This document shows positions 37,420 through 52,637 of a stretch of 64,000 bases of DNA, piece after piece. Each line of letters starts with the position of its first letter. Position 1 is the stretch's first letter. Under the pieces are notes generated by a model, which saw only the letters and a program-made list of their open reading frames with translations, was not told the origin of the DNA and did no database searches. The DNA is taken from NCBI GenBank assembly GCA_009193035.1, contig SWDT01000092.1:549371-613370 (forward strand), read 5' to 3'. The stretch is from Halicephalobus mephisto. Lineage: Eukaryota; Nematoda; Chromadorea; Rhabditida; Panagrolaimidae. A program made the position numbers and the translations under genes.

Positions 37420-39366
37420 TTTTCTAATTTAGTCTGATGATTTTGCTTTAGCTCTTTTTGCCCGTTGACGCACCTAGCGACAACTAGTTCTTTCTGCGCT
37501 CGCTTTTGCGACTACAGCGCCCTAGATTATGAATCGTCGAAATCCGGCAAAATATTGAGAGCCATTTTGGCAAGAAATTTCACTCTAGAAACCTCGGTAG
37601 TTTCGCTTGGACGCTTTCTCTTTATTTCTTTTGAAATCGGCTGCCTTGGTCCCTTGTCGCTGGCATACTTTGTTTTCAGTGCTCGCCCCCTTTCAGATGG
37701 AGGAGAAAGACCCGAGCGAAATGCAAGGCTCTGCATTCATTCCCGTTGTCGCTTGCAGTGCTCGCCAGTCATACACAGACCGGGCCAGTACGCAGTCGCT
37801 CGCGTTGTTAAATTTTCGTTAGAAGGCGAGCAGAGAATGCGAGCACTGGATTGCGTTTTCGTTTGCTGTGTAGCTGCTGTTTCGGCCGACGAGGTCGAAC
37901 AAACCAATGGGAAGAAAAGGGGCTCAGTGCTCGCTTTTCTCCCTTGCATTTGCTCCCAACTTTTTGGGAAAGGTTCTTCGACATCAGTTTTGGCTTTTTG
38001 AAAAAAATTCACTTGACAACAATGATAAAAATACTAGCAAAGAAGTAGTTGGCATTTTGGAATTTTTTAAAAGCACTTATTTTGGATATCAAGCTCCTTA
38101 TCTAAAGGGATACATTTGCCTGTTTCGGGGTTTCCGAAATACCGAAGACCCCGTACCAACAACAACATCCCCTCTTCGGAAACGTTTGCTTGATGGATTT
38201 TTGGCCGGAAAATCCAGAAAGATCAAAGTTCTGATGACATACCGTAGTCTCGTGACGAAATTGAATTTACCGAAGAATTTACCAAACTTTGCATTACACC
38301 TCCATGACAAATTCTCTACAGTATCCCTCCGGGACAAGGTGCTGCTTTTGGCAGGTTTTTCCGACAATGTGTCTTTACAAAAAAATAACTTTTGGGGATT
38401 TGGCTCGATTCCAACCAATTCCCACGTGCTTTTTTACAATTTTTTGGTTTTAATTCTCGTCCCCATGGGGGTGAGTTGAGTAAGTTAATATATTCGCATT
38501 ATTTCACAAGAAAAAATTACCTGTTTGGCCATGTTTGAAGTCTATTGGAGCTTCTTAGAGAGGAATAACAAGAACCACACGCTCAACACAGTTGAAGGGA
38601 GCACGTATGAGGAGGGCAATCGAGTGCTGCTGCGACTGAAGGAAGAAGAGGACGCCCAAGCGAGCGAACGACCGAGAACAGCGCCTGCCCTGTTTGCAGA
38701 CTTTCTTCAGCTGTTGTTCGTTCAACGCGTGCGTTCTCTTCTCTTTTGCATCCTGTTTCACATCTGCTCCGGCCCCTTATCGTTGCCGATGTATCGTGTT
38801 TTCAGTTACTTCTCGTATTCTGGCCGAACGGGCTCACTGTCGCGCAAGGCAATAACTAGAACGACGGCAACTGCGGATTTTCGCCGTTTTCTTCAGTCAA
38901 GAACGGACGACCATGCCGAGGAGACTCGGAGTGTTCCCGCCAAAAATGCCCGGCTAAGGAGATTCAGGTTTTCATACAAAAATCTACTTTACCTTGTGTT
39001 AATTAACTTTTTGGATCCGAAATTCCCCGTCAGAAAGAGAAAATTGTTATATTTGAAAGAAACACGAGTTGTCAATTCATTTCGAAAGCAAACAAGCAAC
39101 AAGGAAATGGAAAAAAACAAACTGAAATTTAAATCGTCAGAAATACTGGAAAAATAAAGGTTTATGTAGTATTTTCAGGATTCTTCCGATTTTTGAAAAT
39201 TTAGTAATCCAGAAATTGGCGTTCTGTTCCATTACCGAACACGCGATTCGGAGCTCATGTGACCAGAAAACACGGGCTGTCCCGTGGTGTTGATGGCTCG
39301 TTTCCGACTTCATTTGTGCTTTTAATTTTGAATATTGTATAAAATTGCATCTGGAGTGCTTTCAAG
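37420..39366 (+). other. Intergenic interval with three long unexplained open frames
   Basis: Between the divergent HMG and WIPI genes lie plus-strand frames 37465-38001 (178 codons), 37907-38479 (190 codons) and 38525-39157 (210 codons), long for this base composition. None has a domain I recognise. A TTTCAG acceptor at about 37690-37697 sits directly before an ATG that opens a 41-codon frame. The region is richer in G+C than other intergenic DNA here. It could hold orphan genes, non-coding RNA or promoter DNA. Confidence 0.35.
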
Positions 39367-40623
39367 ATGCCGAGTGCCGTGATTCGTCAGATTTCTTTCA
39401 ACCATCAACAAGGTCGATTTCATAATTTTTTTTCGAAATCAACAACGATTATTTCAGATTGTTTTGCTTTAGCTACGGATGAGGGAGTCAGGATATTCAA
39501 CACGGACCCACTTTTTGAGCTTGTCCATCTGAGTAAGTAATTGATATTCGTTGTGGATTAGGATTTTTATATGGATTTCTGCAGAATCTCAAGATGTGGG
39601 AAGCATTAGACTGGTCTCGCTTCTGAACCGGACCAACCTTGTTGCAATGGTTTCTGGTAACCCTAGACCGAAGTTTGCAAACAATGTGGTGATGATCTAC
39701 GATACAAAACTCCGGAAATTCGTTGTTGAAATTGCTGTCGGCGGGCCGATCCTCAATGTTGTCATCACGACGACTCGGTTGATTGTTGTTCTTCATTGCC
39801 ATGTTTATATCTTCAATACCTCCAATTTCGAATTAGTAAGGACAGAGGAAACTGTCAGGAATCCACAAGGACTCATAGCTATCAGTCCGGACAACAAACT
39901 GGAGATTCTGGCTTATCCTGGATCGAAGTCAGGTAGTGTCCAGCTCGTTAACTTGCAACACGCGAGTCAGAGCAGATCCCTGGCTCCTAGTGTCATTTTC
40001 GCCCACAAATCCCCATTATCAAGAATTGCCCTGAACAACCAAGCGACAAGGATAGCTACTGGTTCCACCAAAGGTACAGTCGTGAAGTTGTTCAATACGA
40101 GAACGAGAGAGCTTATTTTCGAACTAAGAAGAGGAGTTGATAATGCTGTTCTCCATTCGTAAGCCTTAACTTTAGATAAATATTGATCGTGGGTTCCTTT
40201 CAGCATCCGATTCTCCTATGATTCTGCTTTCTTAGCCGTTTCGAGTGACAAAGGAACAATCCACGTGTATTCTCTCAACGAATCCGATTCCGATAGACAA
40301 TCAATGCAGAAAATGCAAGTCTTTCTCGTTTATTGCCTCTGTTACCTTCATTCCTTTTCAGACTCGATTCAATGCGTTTCGCAAAGGACGAAAGAAGAAG
40401 TGCTGTTCAGTTTTCTCTTCCGAATGCCGAACAAGTTGTTGAATGTGCTTTTACAACGAACTCCGTGACTTCGGGTCTTTCAGAACAACCAGCATTAAAC
40501 AAGGACCTCATAACGATCGGGTACGACGGCACCTATTATCGGTTCTCTGAATGCAGTAACAAGCCCCAAGGGCACGAGCTACTTTTTGATCTGGCTGCTG
40601 ACCAGGAGTTCTGGAATGTTTAA
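39367..40623 (+). CDS. epg-6: WIPI3/4-type PROPPIN, autophagy WD-repeat protein (EPG-6-like)
   Basis: PROPPINs bind PI3P and PI(3,5)P2 on forming autophagosomes; the WIPI3/4 branch works with ATG2. Five exons (39367-39412, 39458-39532, 39585-40158, 40204-40314, 40362-40623) give 355 residues, the size of a seven-bladed propeller. Diagnostic features: FALATDEGVRIFNTDP, VVLHCHVYIFN, RIATGSTKGTVVKLFNTRTRE followed by the lipid-binding LRRG, then SSDKGTIHVYSL. Blade 7 ends with ITIGYDGTYYRFSE. The fourth intron (40315-40361) uses a GC donor; the nearby GT at 40319 would put the last exon out of frame. The assignment to WIPI3/4 over WIPI1/2 rests on overall similarity. Confidence 0.9.
40315..40361 (+). 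other. GC-AG intron in the WIPI gene
   Basis: A 47-bp intron beginning GCAAGT and ending TTTTCAG. Exon 4 must end in phase 2 to continue into LDSMRFAKDERR, and only the GC donor at 40315 does so. GCAAGT is the consensus form of GC donors. Confidence 0.75.
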
Positions 40624-40937
40624 CGTGCTTTGTAGGTAGTTCACTAATACAGTACTTTCTAAGTTGACAAATGGGTTATATTGCCTTATTGGAGTTTTAT
40701 ACATAAAGAATACGTTGCAAGAATCAGAAAGATTATCATCGGCAAAAGTACCGCCTTGTGTTTCCGAAAAAAGTACTAAACTGGTCCGTCTTCCCTGACT
40801 ATTGCTTTCGGTCCTAAAATGCACCGCTGTCTTTTTTTATCAGTTGATGGTTGTCATTCATTATTTATCTTTGCTCAATCGACACTGTCCGTTTTCAGGG
40901 GAATGAAATTTAGCTAAATAAATATATTTCAGGTGGC

Positions 40938-42175
40938 ATGTCGAGCCCGATCTCGTCTGTGCCGGGCAACAGTACTTGCCTCAACTTGGTTAATGAACCT
41001 GCTGGGAAATTAGTCAATTTTGATCCGGAGATACATTGCTGGGAAAGTGCTGCAACTCAAGAAAGAATCATTCGTTCTCTTATCTATGATCATGAAAAGA
41101 AGACTATGAAGGTTAATTAGTTTTTGTGATATTACTTAAATGATTGAAGTAGTTTTAGATTCTTGATCAGCTGAAGTTACCACATGAGACGGAATTCGTT
41201 GAAGTAAACTCAGTTCAAGACGCATATGACGTCATCAAGAAGATGCAAGTCAGAGGGGCTCCTTTGATAGCCACCGTCGGAACTCTCGGGTTAGGGGTTG
41301 AATTGGAGAAGAATGCCCCCAAGGAGTACGAGAAACTTGTCGAGTTTATCGATGAAAAGTGTAACCTTCTGGAATCTTCAAGACCTACAGCGGTAAACCT
41401 CCGGAACGCCATCAAGGATCTTCACGAAATAGTCTCGGAAGACAAAGTACTCGAACCTGATTCTGTTCGGTTGGTAAAAAAGCTCCAAGATGCTGCTTAT
41501 CAATGGTTTCTGAACGAAAGAGATGAGAATGATCTTCTCCTGAGGAACTCTACGATTTGTGTCGAAGCCAACGTGGGGGAGAACGAGAAGTTGACGGTAA
41601 TGACCATCTGTAATACTGGATCTTTGGCTACCAGCTCTCATGGGACGGCTCTCGGGGTGATCCGACAGCTTCATGTTCGGAAAAGACTTAGATTAGCCAT
41701 AGTACTTGAAACAAGACCTTACAATCAGGGCTCCAGATTGACTTCCTATGAGTTGATCAAGGAAGGAGTTCCTTTTGTTCTGATAACAGACAATATGGCA
41801 GCTGCTGCGATGAAGAATTACAAGGTAGATTCTATTCTTGTTGGAGCTGATCAAGTAGCTCTGAATGGAGATACTGCGAACAAGATCGGGACTTACATGT
41901 TGGCTGTGCTCGCCCACTTCCATCGAGTTCCCTTCTATGTGGTTACCCCGACTTCCTCGATAAATCCAAGAAATCCAAGTGGAGAACACATCAGGATCGA
42001 AGAAAGACCAGCAGCTGAACTGACGACTTTCAACGGGAAAGCCACTGCTCCAGAAGGGACTCCTGTCTGGAATCCGGCCTTCGACGTCACTCCCGGGTTC
42101 CTCATCACGGGGATTTTGACCGAAAATGGAAACGTCAAACCAAACAGGGTTTCCGAAGTTGTTCCACTTGCATGA
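40938..42175 (+). CDS. Methylthioribose-1-phosphate isomerase (MRI1/MtnA)
   Basis: Converts methylthioribose-1-phosphate to methylthioribulose-1-phosphate in methionine salvage. Two exons (40938-41111, 41159-42175) give 396 residues, a little longer than the usual 360-370. Motifs: VRGAPLIATVGTLGL, TICNTGSLATSSHGTALGVI with the catalytic cysteine region, ETRPYNQGSRLTSYEL, and VGADQVALNGDTANKIGTY with the catalytic aspartate. Homology to eIF2B regulatory subunits is expected, but the isomerase-specific residues are there. A TTTCAG acceptor lies 6 bases before the ATG, consistent with trans-splicing. It follows the WIPI gene by 314 bp on the same strand. Confidence 0.96.
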
Positions 42176-42217
42176 GTGAAAATATCATAATTTTTAAATT
42201 TCAATCCAAACACTTCA

Positions 42218-42273
42218 TACAGTAATTCTTCAGTTCTAGGAGTTATTCCAGAATGAACTCGAGAATTACTGTA
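42218..42273. other. 19-bp stem hairpin in the MRI1 3' UTR
   Basis: TACAGTAATTCTTCAGTTC at 42218-42236 pairs with GAACTCGAGAATTACTGTA at 42255-42273, 17 of 19 positions matched, with an 18-nt loop. It lies 43 bp after the MRI1 stop. It could be a structured 3' UTR element, a pre-miRNA-like hairpin or a tiny palindromic insertion. Confidence 0.6.
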
Positions 42274-42725
42274 TGTGCCACGACATAGTAATTTTTTAAA
42301 TTGTTTACTTTTTTAATTTTATGGATATGGGTCAAAATAAATCTCTCAAAGTCAAGGCAATTCCCATTCAAAAAATAAAAACCTCAATCCAATCGGATGG
42401 CAAATGGGTGTCGTCCACTCATCGGTCAGTCTCACAGGTGAAGTTTTCCTTTGTCCGCTTGCTGAGGCTGCCGTCCCCCGCGAGCAGATCGACTGGCTCA
42501 AGGACATTTCGTCCGGTTCTGTCTTCTATATTCAAAATCTCACTCGTTTTGCGCAGAATTTCTTCTCACGAGTTTTTTGACAATTGTTGTTTTGAATATA
42601 ATCGATTGTTTCTTTACGTCCATCACGTAACCTTTTTTGACGTACCTTGTGTATGTTCTTTTTCCTCCCCGTACGAGCACTGAGTAGGAATCGAGGTTGA
42701 TTCACGAGGTCCAACCACATGTAAA

Positions 42726-43631
42726 ATGTTCAAATTCGGACAATGGAGCGATTACAGAACCGTCATGACCAGTAACAATGAAAACAACGGTGGATTCATG
42801 CAGACCTTGGTTATTATACTGTCGCTTATTTTGCTCATGCTTGGACTCATTTTGAGCATTGTGGGACTCTTAAATCCAAGCTGGCAGGTGGTCGACATCC
42901 GTGAGTTCAGACAGGAACATCATGTAAGTTGAAATCCATTATCCTGGAATTGAGGGATTAATTGCAGCATGGATTATGGCTCGATTGTACGAAAAGCCTC
43001 CAACCAGCGGGGAATCTGCCACAGTACAACGACAGAAGTCTCCATTGCACTTATAAATTCGATCAACAACAAGCTCTCGTAATCGACCAGAACATTGACG
43101 ACATTGATGGAAATAGTGCTGCTGCTGAAGCTGTTCATCATCAATTTTTTTGTAAATTTTGTTTATTTATTTTTTTAAGCATTGTTTTCAGTTTGGCAGA
43201 AAGCCTGTCTTGCTTGCATCGCCGTCTCGTTAGCAACAGGGGTTCTAGCTTTGATCTCAGGTACCTGTTCTCCTTGCTCACCTCCTTGTGCTTTGATCTA
43301 CAGTATCTTGACTTTCATCTCATGTAAGCCAGATTTTCCGAAATTTTTTAATTCATTTATTCCAGTTCTTGCATCATTAATAGCTGCCATAATTTTCTTC
43401 TTTGCCGCCCACAGAGTCGATAACCGCTTTGTCCAGGGACTTGTTGCAACCTACGAACAGGAAATTGGATCTTCTTTCTACTTTTACATCTCCGGGACCG
43501 TTCTCCTCCTCTTAGCAACACTTATCTCCGTGGCGGGAGCTTATCAACTCCTGAACAGATCCTCGAATGATCTCGATTACAGTGTCAGAGAAATGGCTCC
43601 TCTGTATAATTTGAACCCGACCAGGATATAA
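42726..43631 (+). CDS. Clc-like tetraspan membrane protein (claudin/PMP22 superfamily, nematode Clc-like)
   Basis: Four exons (42726-42923, 42968-43151, 43192-43323, 43366-43631) give 259 residues. Four membrane helices are visible: near residues 27-50 (LVIILSLILLMLGLIL), then LACIAVSLATGVLALI, CALIYSILTFIS continuing into LASLIAAIIFFFAA, and YFYISGTVLLLLATLISVAG. The first extracellular loop carries a GLWLDC motif with a downstream LHC, the claudin-type GLW-C-C signature. The tail is short with a tyrosine. Such proteins act in cell-cell contacts or channel regulation; the specific role is unknown. An ATG at 42765 is an alternative start. The stop is 38 bp from the stop of the convergent GlcAT gene. 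Confidence 0.85.
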
Positions 43632-43669
43632 TTGTAAAAGGATCAGTATTTATTGCTTGGTACAGTATA

Positions 43670-44696
43670 TTACTCAATAACGAACCCGTACATGTCGACC
43701 TTTCTTTTGTCGTACTTTACTTGCGTTGTCTGGGTGTGCCAGACGAGGAGTTCTCGTTTCTTCTCCTTCAAGAAATTTAAAATTAATTAAAAATTTTAAA
43801 AAACTTACGATTTCGAAACCGAATGGTTCAAGATCGGTTAGTTTCAGCTTCATGGATTCTAGGAAACAGGTTTCTGGAGCTCCTCCGCCTTGCTTGCATT
43901 CAGTCCCGAAATGAGCGTTGTGTTCGAAAATTAGATTAACAGAAACAGCGAATCCGGCCATGTCCACGGCGAACTTCCGGGAGGGATTCCAACTGACGTG
44001 CCAGGACACTACTTTGGAATCTTTAACAACAGGAGTTTCCACAGGTGCTCCGCCAACCAGTCCTACTGCCCATACACCTGCCTTCTTGACGTTCCGTATG
44101 TATTCGTCGAATAACCTAGTGTCGTAGGAATTGTCGTCATCGGCAAAGTAGAGAACGCTTCTGTTGTTAGCGATGATAGTGTCGGCATTTGCTTGTAGAT
44201 ATTCGAGAGCCATGTCTCGTTGATACCACCCTCTTCCTGAATATTGTTGAAGTTAAATTCTTGCGAAAATACAAAAAACTCACTTGGATAGCCTGGTTTG
44301 GTCTTGAAAGCCAGATAACTGTGAGGAATCCCGGATCTGCTCAGCAAGTTCTCCACAATCGGAACAGGCTTCCCCGCATCCTCAACCACAATCCAGTAGA
44401 TGTTTTTGATATTTAGGAGGGTATTTTTAAGCCTAAACTAGTCCGTTATTTTAATGAATAAAATGAGGCTTGCCGTATGAGGTCGGGCATTCTTGTGGAT
44501 CTCCTGTAAGTGGGTGTGATCACGACTATCTGAGTCAGGGGGTCTTTGTCGGGACTTAATTGGAAAATAGAGAAAGGTTTTCTAAAAACCGATCAATTTA
44601 GATACATCGGAATGCGGTCCTTTACTTATCGTAATATTGAAGCCAAAAAAGACATGAGAAAACAGCGATCAAGAATATTAATAAAGGTTTTTTCAT
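43670..44696 (-). CDS. Beta-1,3-glucuronyltransferase (GlcAT/B3GAT, GT43)
   Basis: Transfers glucuronic acid from UDP-GlcUA to galactose in the Golgi, as in the proteoglycan linker made by SQV-8. Five exons (44696-44626, 44581-44474, 44432-44284, 44236-43809, 43765-43670) give 283 residues. A type II anchor opens the protein (PLLIFLIAVFSCLFWL). Then come IVVITPTYRR, the MPDLIRLKNTL strand, YWIVVEDAGKPVP, RGWYQRDMALEYL, the metal-binding DDD in YFADDDNSYD, WNPSRKF and the C-terminal LVWHTQTTQV. Intron 2 has a GC donor. The stem is short. It may be GlcAT-I or a GlcAT-P/S type; the sequence alone does not decide. Confidence 0.92.
44433..44473 (-). other. GC-AG intron in the GlcAT gene
   Basis: A 41-bp intron on the minus strand starting GCAAGC and ending TTTAG. 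Joining 44474 to 44432 yields MPDLIRLKNTL, the conserved GT43 segment. No GT donor in this interval gives the correct phase. Confidence 0.8.
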
Positions 44697-45366
44697 TTTC
44701 AGTCGCCGACTGGTCCTTGTCATTTTTTTGAGGTCTGGAAGGACTACCGTAATCCATCCCAACTAGTAAAACCAAACCTGATCCATCATGAACGTTCAAC
44801 AACGGACTCGTGGCTCGATCGACTCTCGTGAGATTGATCTCGTCGATGGCCACTAAAACCTTGTGGAGTCTAGCTGAAACGAGATTGTTTCTTCTCCCAG
44901 AGCAACAGATGCTTTTTTGATTATTTACATTAGCCAAGGGGAGACACCATAGTTAGTGATTAGTCTCGTTGTTTAGAGTAAATTATTAACAATGTCTTTG
45001 TTTAACAACATTCATTTATTCAAATTGTAAAACTTCTCACCTTTGGCAACGAACATAACAATTGAGATTTCGCAGAAAAAGACATACAAAACAGGAAAAT
45101 CAATTTTTCAAAAACATTTAAGAATAGAGAAAGCGAAAACCGGGAGTCTCCTGGATTTTCTTGACCTGGATAGAAATCTGGTTGTCGATGAATAAAATAT
45201 TCCTGGGGAAGCCACTTTCCGGAGCAACGCTGTAGTCAGGCGTAGGATGCATACTATCAAATGCCAAATGTTTGTAAATAAAGTCATCTTAGAATTTAAA
45301 GAAACCTTTATTCCTAAGAACGGCAAACTCTCTATGACCCGATTCATATCATTGATTAAAGTAACT
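44697..45366. other. Interval between GlcAT and BolA, with a possible small exon at 45118-45287
   Basis: Mostly non-coding by appearance. On the minus strand 45287-45118 reads as a 56-codon frame ending in TAA, preceded by an AG (DFIYKHLAF, NILFIDNQISIQVKK). It has protein-like composition but I recognise nothing and could not join it to BolA in phase with confidence. A minus-strand frame through 44937-44626 overlaps the GlcAT first exon in another phase and is rejected. Confidence 0.3.
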
Positions 45367-45791
45367 CTAGTTTTTGCTTCCACCCATGCATTTTGGGGCA
45401 TCTGGACCGTCAAGGAGGTTTGTAGCTTCACTGGGGGATTTGGCGTAGATTCTGAGAGCGTGAATCCCAGGAACTTCGGCGTAAATCAGCTTAGAAACCA
45501 TCCGATGGCGCTGGAGAGTGGAGACACCTTCGAATTGCTTGGAAATGATACCGACGTAAAAGTGCATCTCAGAGCCCTTGGGAACATTGTGAGCATCACT
45601 TTCGCACTTGACTTGCAAGTCAACTGGCTAAAATTAGCATATGAAATCCAGGAATAAGGACAAAAAGTGGATATATAGGACTTGGAAAATTGATTTTCCA
45701 TGATGGATAAGCTCACCTCAAAGACCGCCATCAACCTGTTAATACGTTCGGTGTTGCTCATCATGCTAAGGATCCGACGGGAGAAGAACAT
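45367..45791 (-). CDS. BolA family protein (BOLA1/3-like)
   Basis: BolA proteins cooperate with monothiol glutaredoxins in iron-sulfur cluster handling, mainly in mitochondria. Two exons (45791-45717, 45627-45367) give 111 residues, the family length. The core is clear: CESDAHNVPKGSEMHFYVGI, FEGVSTLQRHRMVSKLI and VPGIHALRIYAKSP with the conserved histidine before ALRI. The leader FFSRRILSM with basic and hydrophobic residues fits a mitochondrial presequence. The gene diverges from CYFIP with 184 bp between start codons. Confidence 0.93.
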
Positions 45792-45975
45792 GGGTCCTGG
45801 GAAAGGAGAAATTGAAGGATTAAGAAACACCGTTAAAGCACAAGAGACCGACGCGTTCCCGACAAGACCACTCTAAGTGGCGGCACGGTCAGTTTTTCTC
45901 CTTGGCCGGCGAGATCGATGTTTTCTTGGTTATCCATTTCTTGATCCTATTTCTTTTTTATTTCACCAATCGATT
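45792..45975. promoter_or_regulatory. Short bidirectional promoter region between BolA and CYFIP
   Basis: 184 bp separate the two divergent start codons, so both promoters and 5' leaders must fit here. It is richer in G+C than its surroundings (GACGCGTTCCCGAC, GTGGCGGCACGGTC). No specific factor site is claimed. Confidence 0.5.
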
Positions 45976-50174
<4,199 letters not shown>

Positions 50175-50521
50175 CATTTTGTAAATATTTTAAGTTTTAC
50201 GACTGAAAAATAAAATCTACAAGTAAATTTTTGTTGTTTTTGTGGGATTTTGAAGGAGTTCTTTTTGTCGAAAATGGGTAATTTTACACTAGTATTGTTG
50301 GTAGACTCCAGATGAGACATGAGTTATCTAGTGGAAGAGGAAATTAGATTAATCCGTTTTGAAGGATTGTTTAATTTGATTGCTTCCATAAATATTGGAA
50401 TCTATTGGATGAGGAAATTCATTTTCATTAATTTTTGTCAAAATAAGTTTTATATAAAATATTATCTAAATCTGGGTGGAGATAAATGAAGCGTGATGAG
50501 AGAAGAATAGAATATGAGGAA
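50175..50521. other. Convergent 3' interval between CYFIP and the LRR gene
   Basis: 347 bp holding both 3' UTRs. An AATAAA signal for CYFIP occurs at about 50209. No gene. Confidence 0.55.
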
Positions 50522-52637
50522 TCAACTGTTGAAAAAAGATTGTGCACCAGAAGACTTGTTCGAAACTTCAATTTTCTTATTTCTTGCGTACTTAGCTTCC
50601 TTTCTGTAAGTAACCATGTCTTCCTTCTTGGATACTCCGACTTGAAGAGTGGAAGTAGATCCAGGACGAACTAATGACTGAGTAGTAGGCGCAGAAGGAG
50701 GAATAGCTCTAACCGTTGAAGTGGTTGTTAAAGGTTGAATCATCGGCAATGTAATAAGCAATTCACTCAATTTGTTCGTTATGTCGACCATTGAATTCAC
50801 CATCATGTTGACATTAACAAGGAGATCAGTCAGACTGTTAGTTATTTGGATCAGAGGATTTATCACCTCAACGACGTTGGTGTTTATTTCTGATTCGAGT
50901 TTTTTGACTTTATTCTCGAGCTTCATTATGCGGATATCAGTTGATTTCTAAAGCACTATTATCGTAAAAATAAAAAATTAAAGATTCACCTGACTGTTAC
51001 ATATATGGACTTCTTCACTCGGGTCAGAAACCATGCTGTTCTCATCCGAACTCGACACTATAGTGAAAGTTTTGTTTTTCTGGTTCGTCAAACATCCCTC
51101 CTCATCGGACAGATAGTTTTCATTGACAATAGTGTTATCAAAAACAGAATCAAAAAACAACTTCTTGGTCGATACAACTGATGGAAAAATGGAGTTATTT
51201 CCAAGTGCATTCTGATTAGAAGTGGACGGTTTAGATTCATGGACATGAGAGGAAAAATTTGTGAGCGATTCGTGTATAGGTTGAATGGAAACAGAACCAT
51301 CAGCAGAATCAATTCTTGGACAGGCCAAATTCATCGCTTCTGAGATGGACATACCCATCACAACAGTGCTTCCGGAGCTTGACCTCTGTCCATCATTACT
51401 AATTAAACAAGAAGGAATATCCAGTGATTTTGGCATGATAGGACTTTCATCAAAAGCAGTACTTGTCTTTGATAAAATTCCTGGAATATTCACATCTGAG
51501 GCTTTGCAGATTCTTGAAATGGAAGAAAGAGAAGCACGAGCGGACTTGTTGGAGAGATAATTCTTCTGAACCTATAATTAGCAAATTCATATATGAAATC
51601 GATAGTGAAGAATCTCACTGCTTTGAGAGAAGAATGCGTTGGAGACAGCGTCTCAACAAGGTAGTCTGGCGGAGATTCAATCTCGAGAAGCTTGACCAAC
51701 GGTGTGTGATTGCCTTCCCCAGGACCTAGAAGGTTTATCTTCTTGTTGACGTTGAGATACTCAGCAACTTGCTTTTCCTCGTCGGAGACTTCTAGACTAT
51801 TGATCGTCTTCAAATTCAACTGCTTAGAAACAATGTAAGGACGGTAGTTGAATCGGTTATTTGGAGGTAACACAGCCGGATTCGAAGCAAAAGAGAATTC
51901 CTCCAGATTCGGAAGTTCTTTCATATATGCAACTTCAGTGAGATCGGTAATCAGGTTCTCAGCAAGCTCCAACCGGGCAAGATTTGTCGGTAAATAAACC
52001 GCGATGTCCCTGAGGCTAGAAATCCTGTTGCCATTCAAAGCCAGAAATGTAAGGTTTGGAAGTCGCTTCACTGGAGGCAAATTCGACAACTGGTTATAAG
52101 ACACATCCAGACACGTCAAATTGGTCAATTCATCGATGGTAGGGAATACCTGCAGTAATCAAGTAACGAAAAAGAATCGGGAAACTTACTATTAATGAAT
52201 TGTGATGGATACTCAGTACTTTCAATTGCGTCAACTGAGAAAGATAATACTCAGTCGATGAAATCTGGTTATAAGATACATCCAGCACTTCTAAGCTCTT
52301 CTTCAATTGAATGAACGTCAGTAATCGTTTGATTTTGTTGTCAGAAGCGTCAACGGATCTACAATTCGGAAGAAGTTTCAAAAAATCAATGACGATGAAA
52401 CCATTAAGAGAAGCATTCAAGGAAACCACCGAAGACAGATTCGTGATGTTCTTCATCTGACGATCGGAGATTCGGCTGAGTCCATTGTTGGATACATCAA
52501 GATGTCCATCGTCGGAAACACGAAGATTGAGAGTTAACCTACAACAAACCCGTGAAATCCAAAACTAAAACAACTTACAACGGAGACTCGTCTAAATTCG
52601 GTGTTTTTTTCTTAGTAGAAATCCATCTTTTACTCAT
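50522..52637 (-). CDS. Leucine-rich-repeat protein with disordered middle and C-terminal coiled-coil region
   Basis: Five exons join in phase (52637-52579, 52538-52190, 52149-51619, 51571-50990, 50947-50522), about 648 residues. The N-terminal third contains SDS22-like LRRs (LDVSNNGL, VDASDNKI, LEVLDVSYNQIS, LTCLDVSYNQLSNLP, LTFLALNGNRI, LARLELAENLITDL) and a cap-like segment. A Ser/Asn-rich middle follows. Near residues 505-590 is a heptad-like stretch (MKLENKVKKLESE) with polar Asn-rich repeats (VNMMVNSMVDITNKL). This layout recalls centrosomal or ciliary LRR-coiled-coil proteins and PP1-regulator-like LRRs, but I cannot assign a family. It is divergent from NAP1 with 627 bp between. Confidence 0.8.

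Noticed and set aside
38098..38418. Minus-strand frame starting VGIEPNPQ, considered as a 2A-like or retroelement peptide
   Set aside because: It lacks the required NPGP ending and no reverse transcriptase or integrase motif is nearby.
44626..44937. Minus-strand 103-codon frame as the GlcAT N-terminus
   Set aside because: It is in another phase; the ATG at 44696 gives a type II membrane anchor that joins the catalytic domain in frame.
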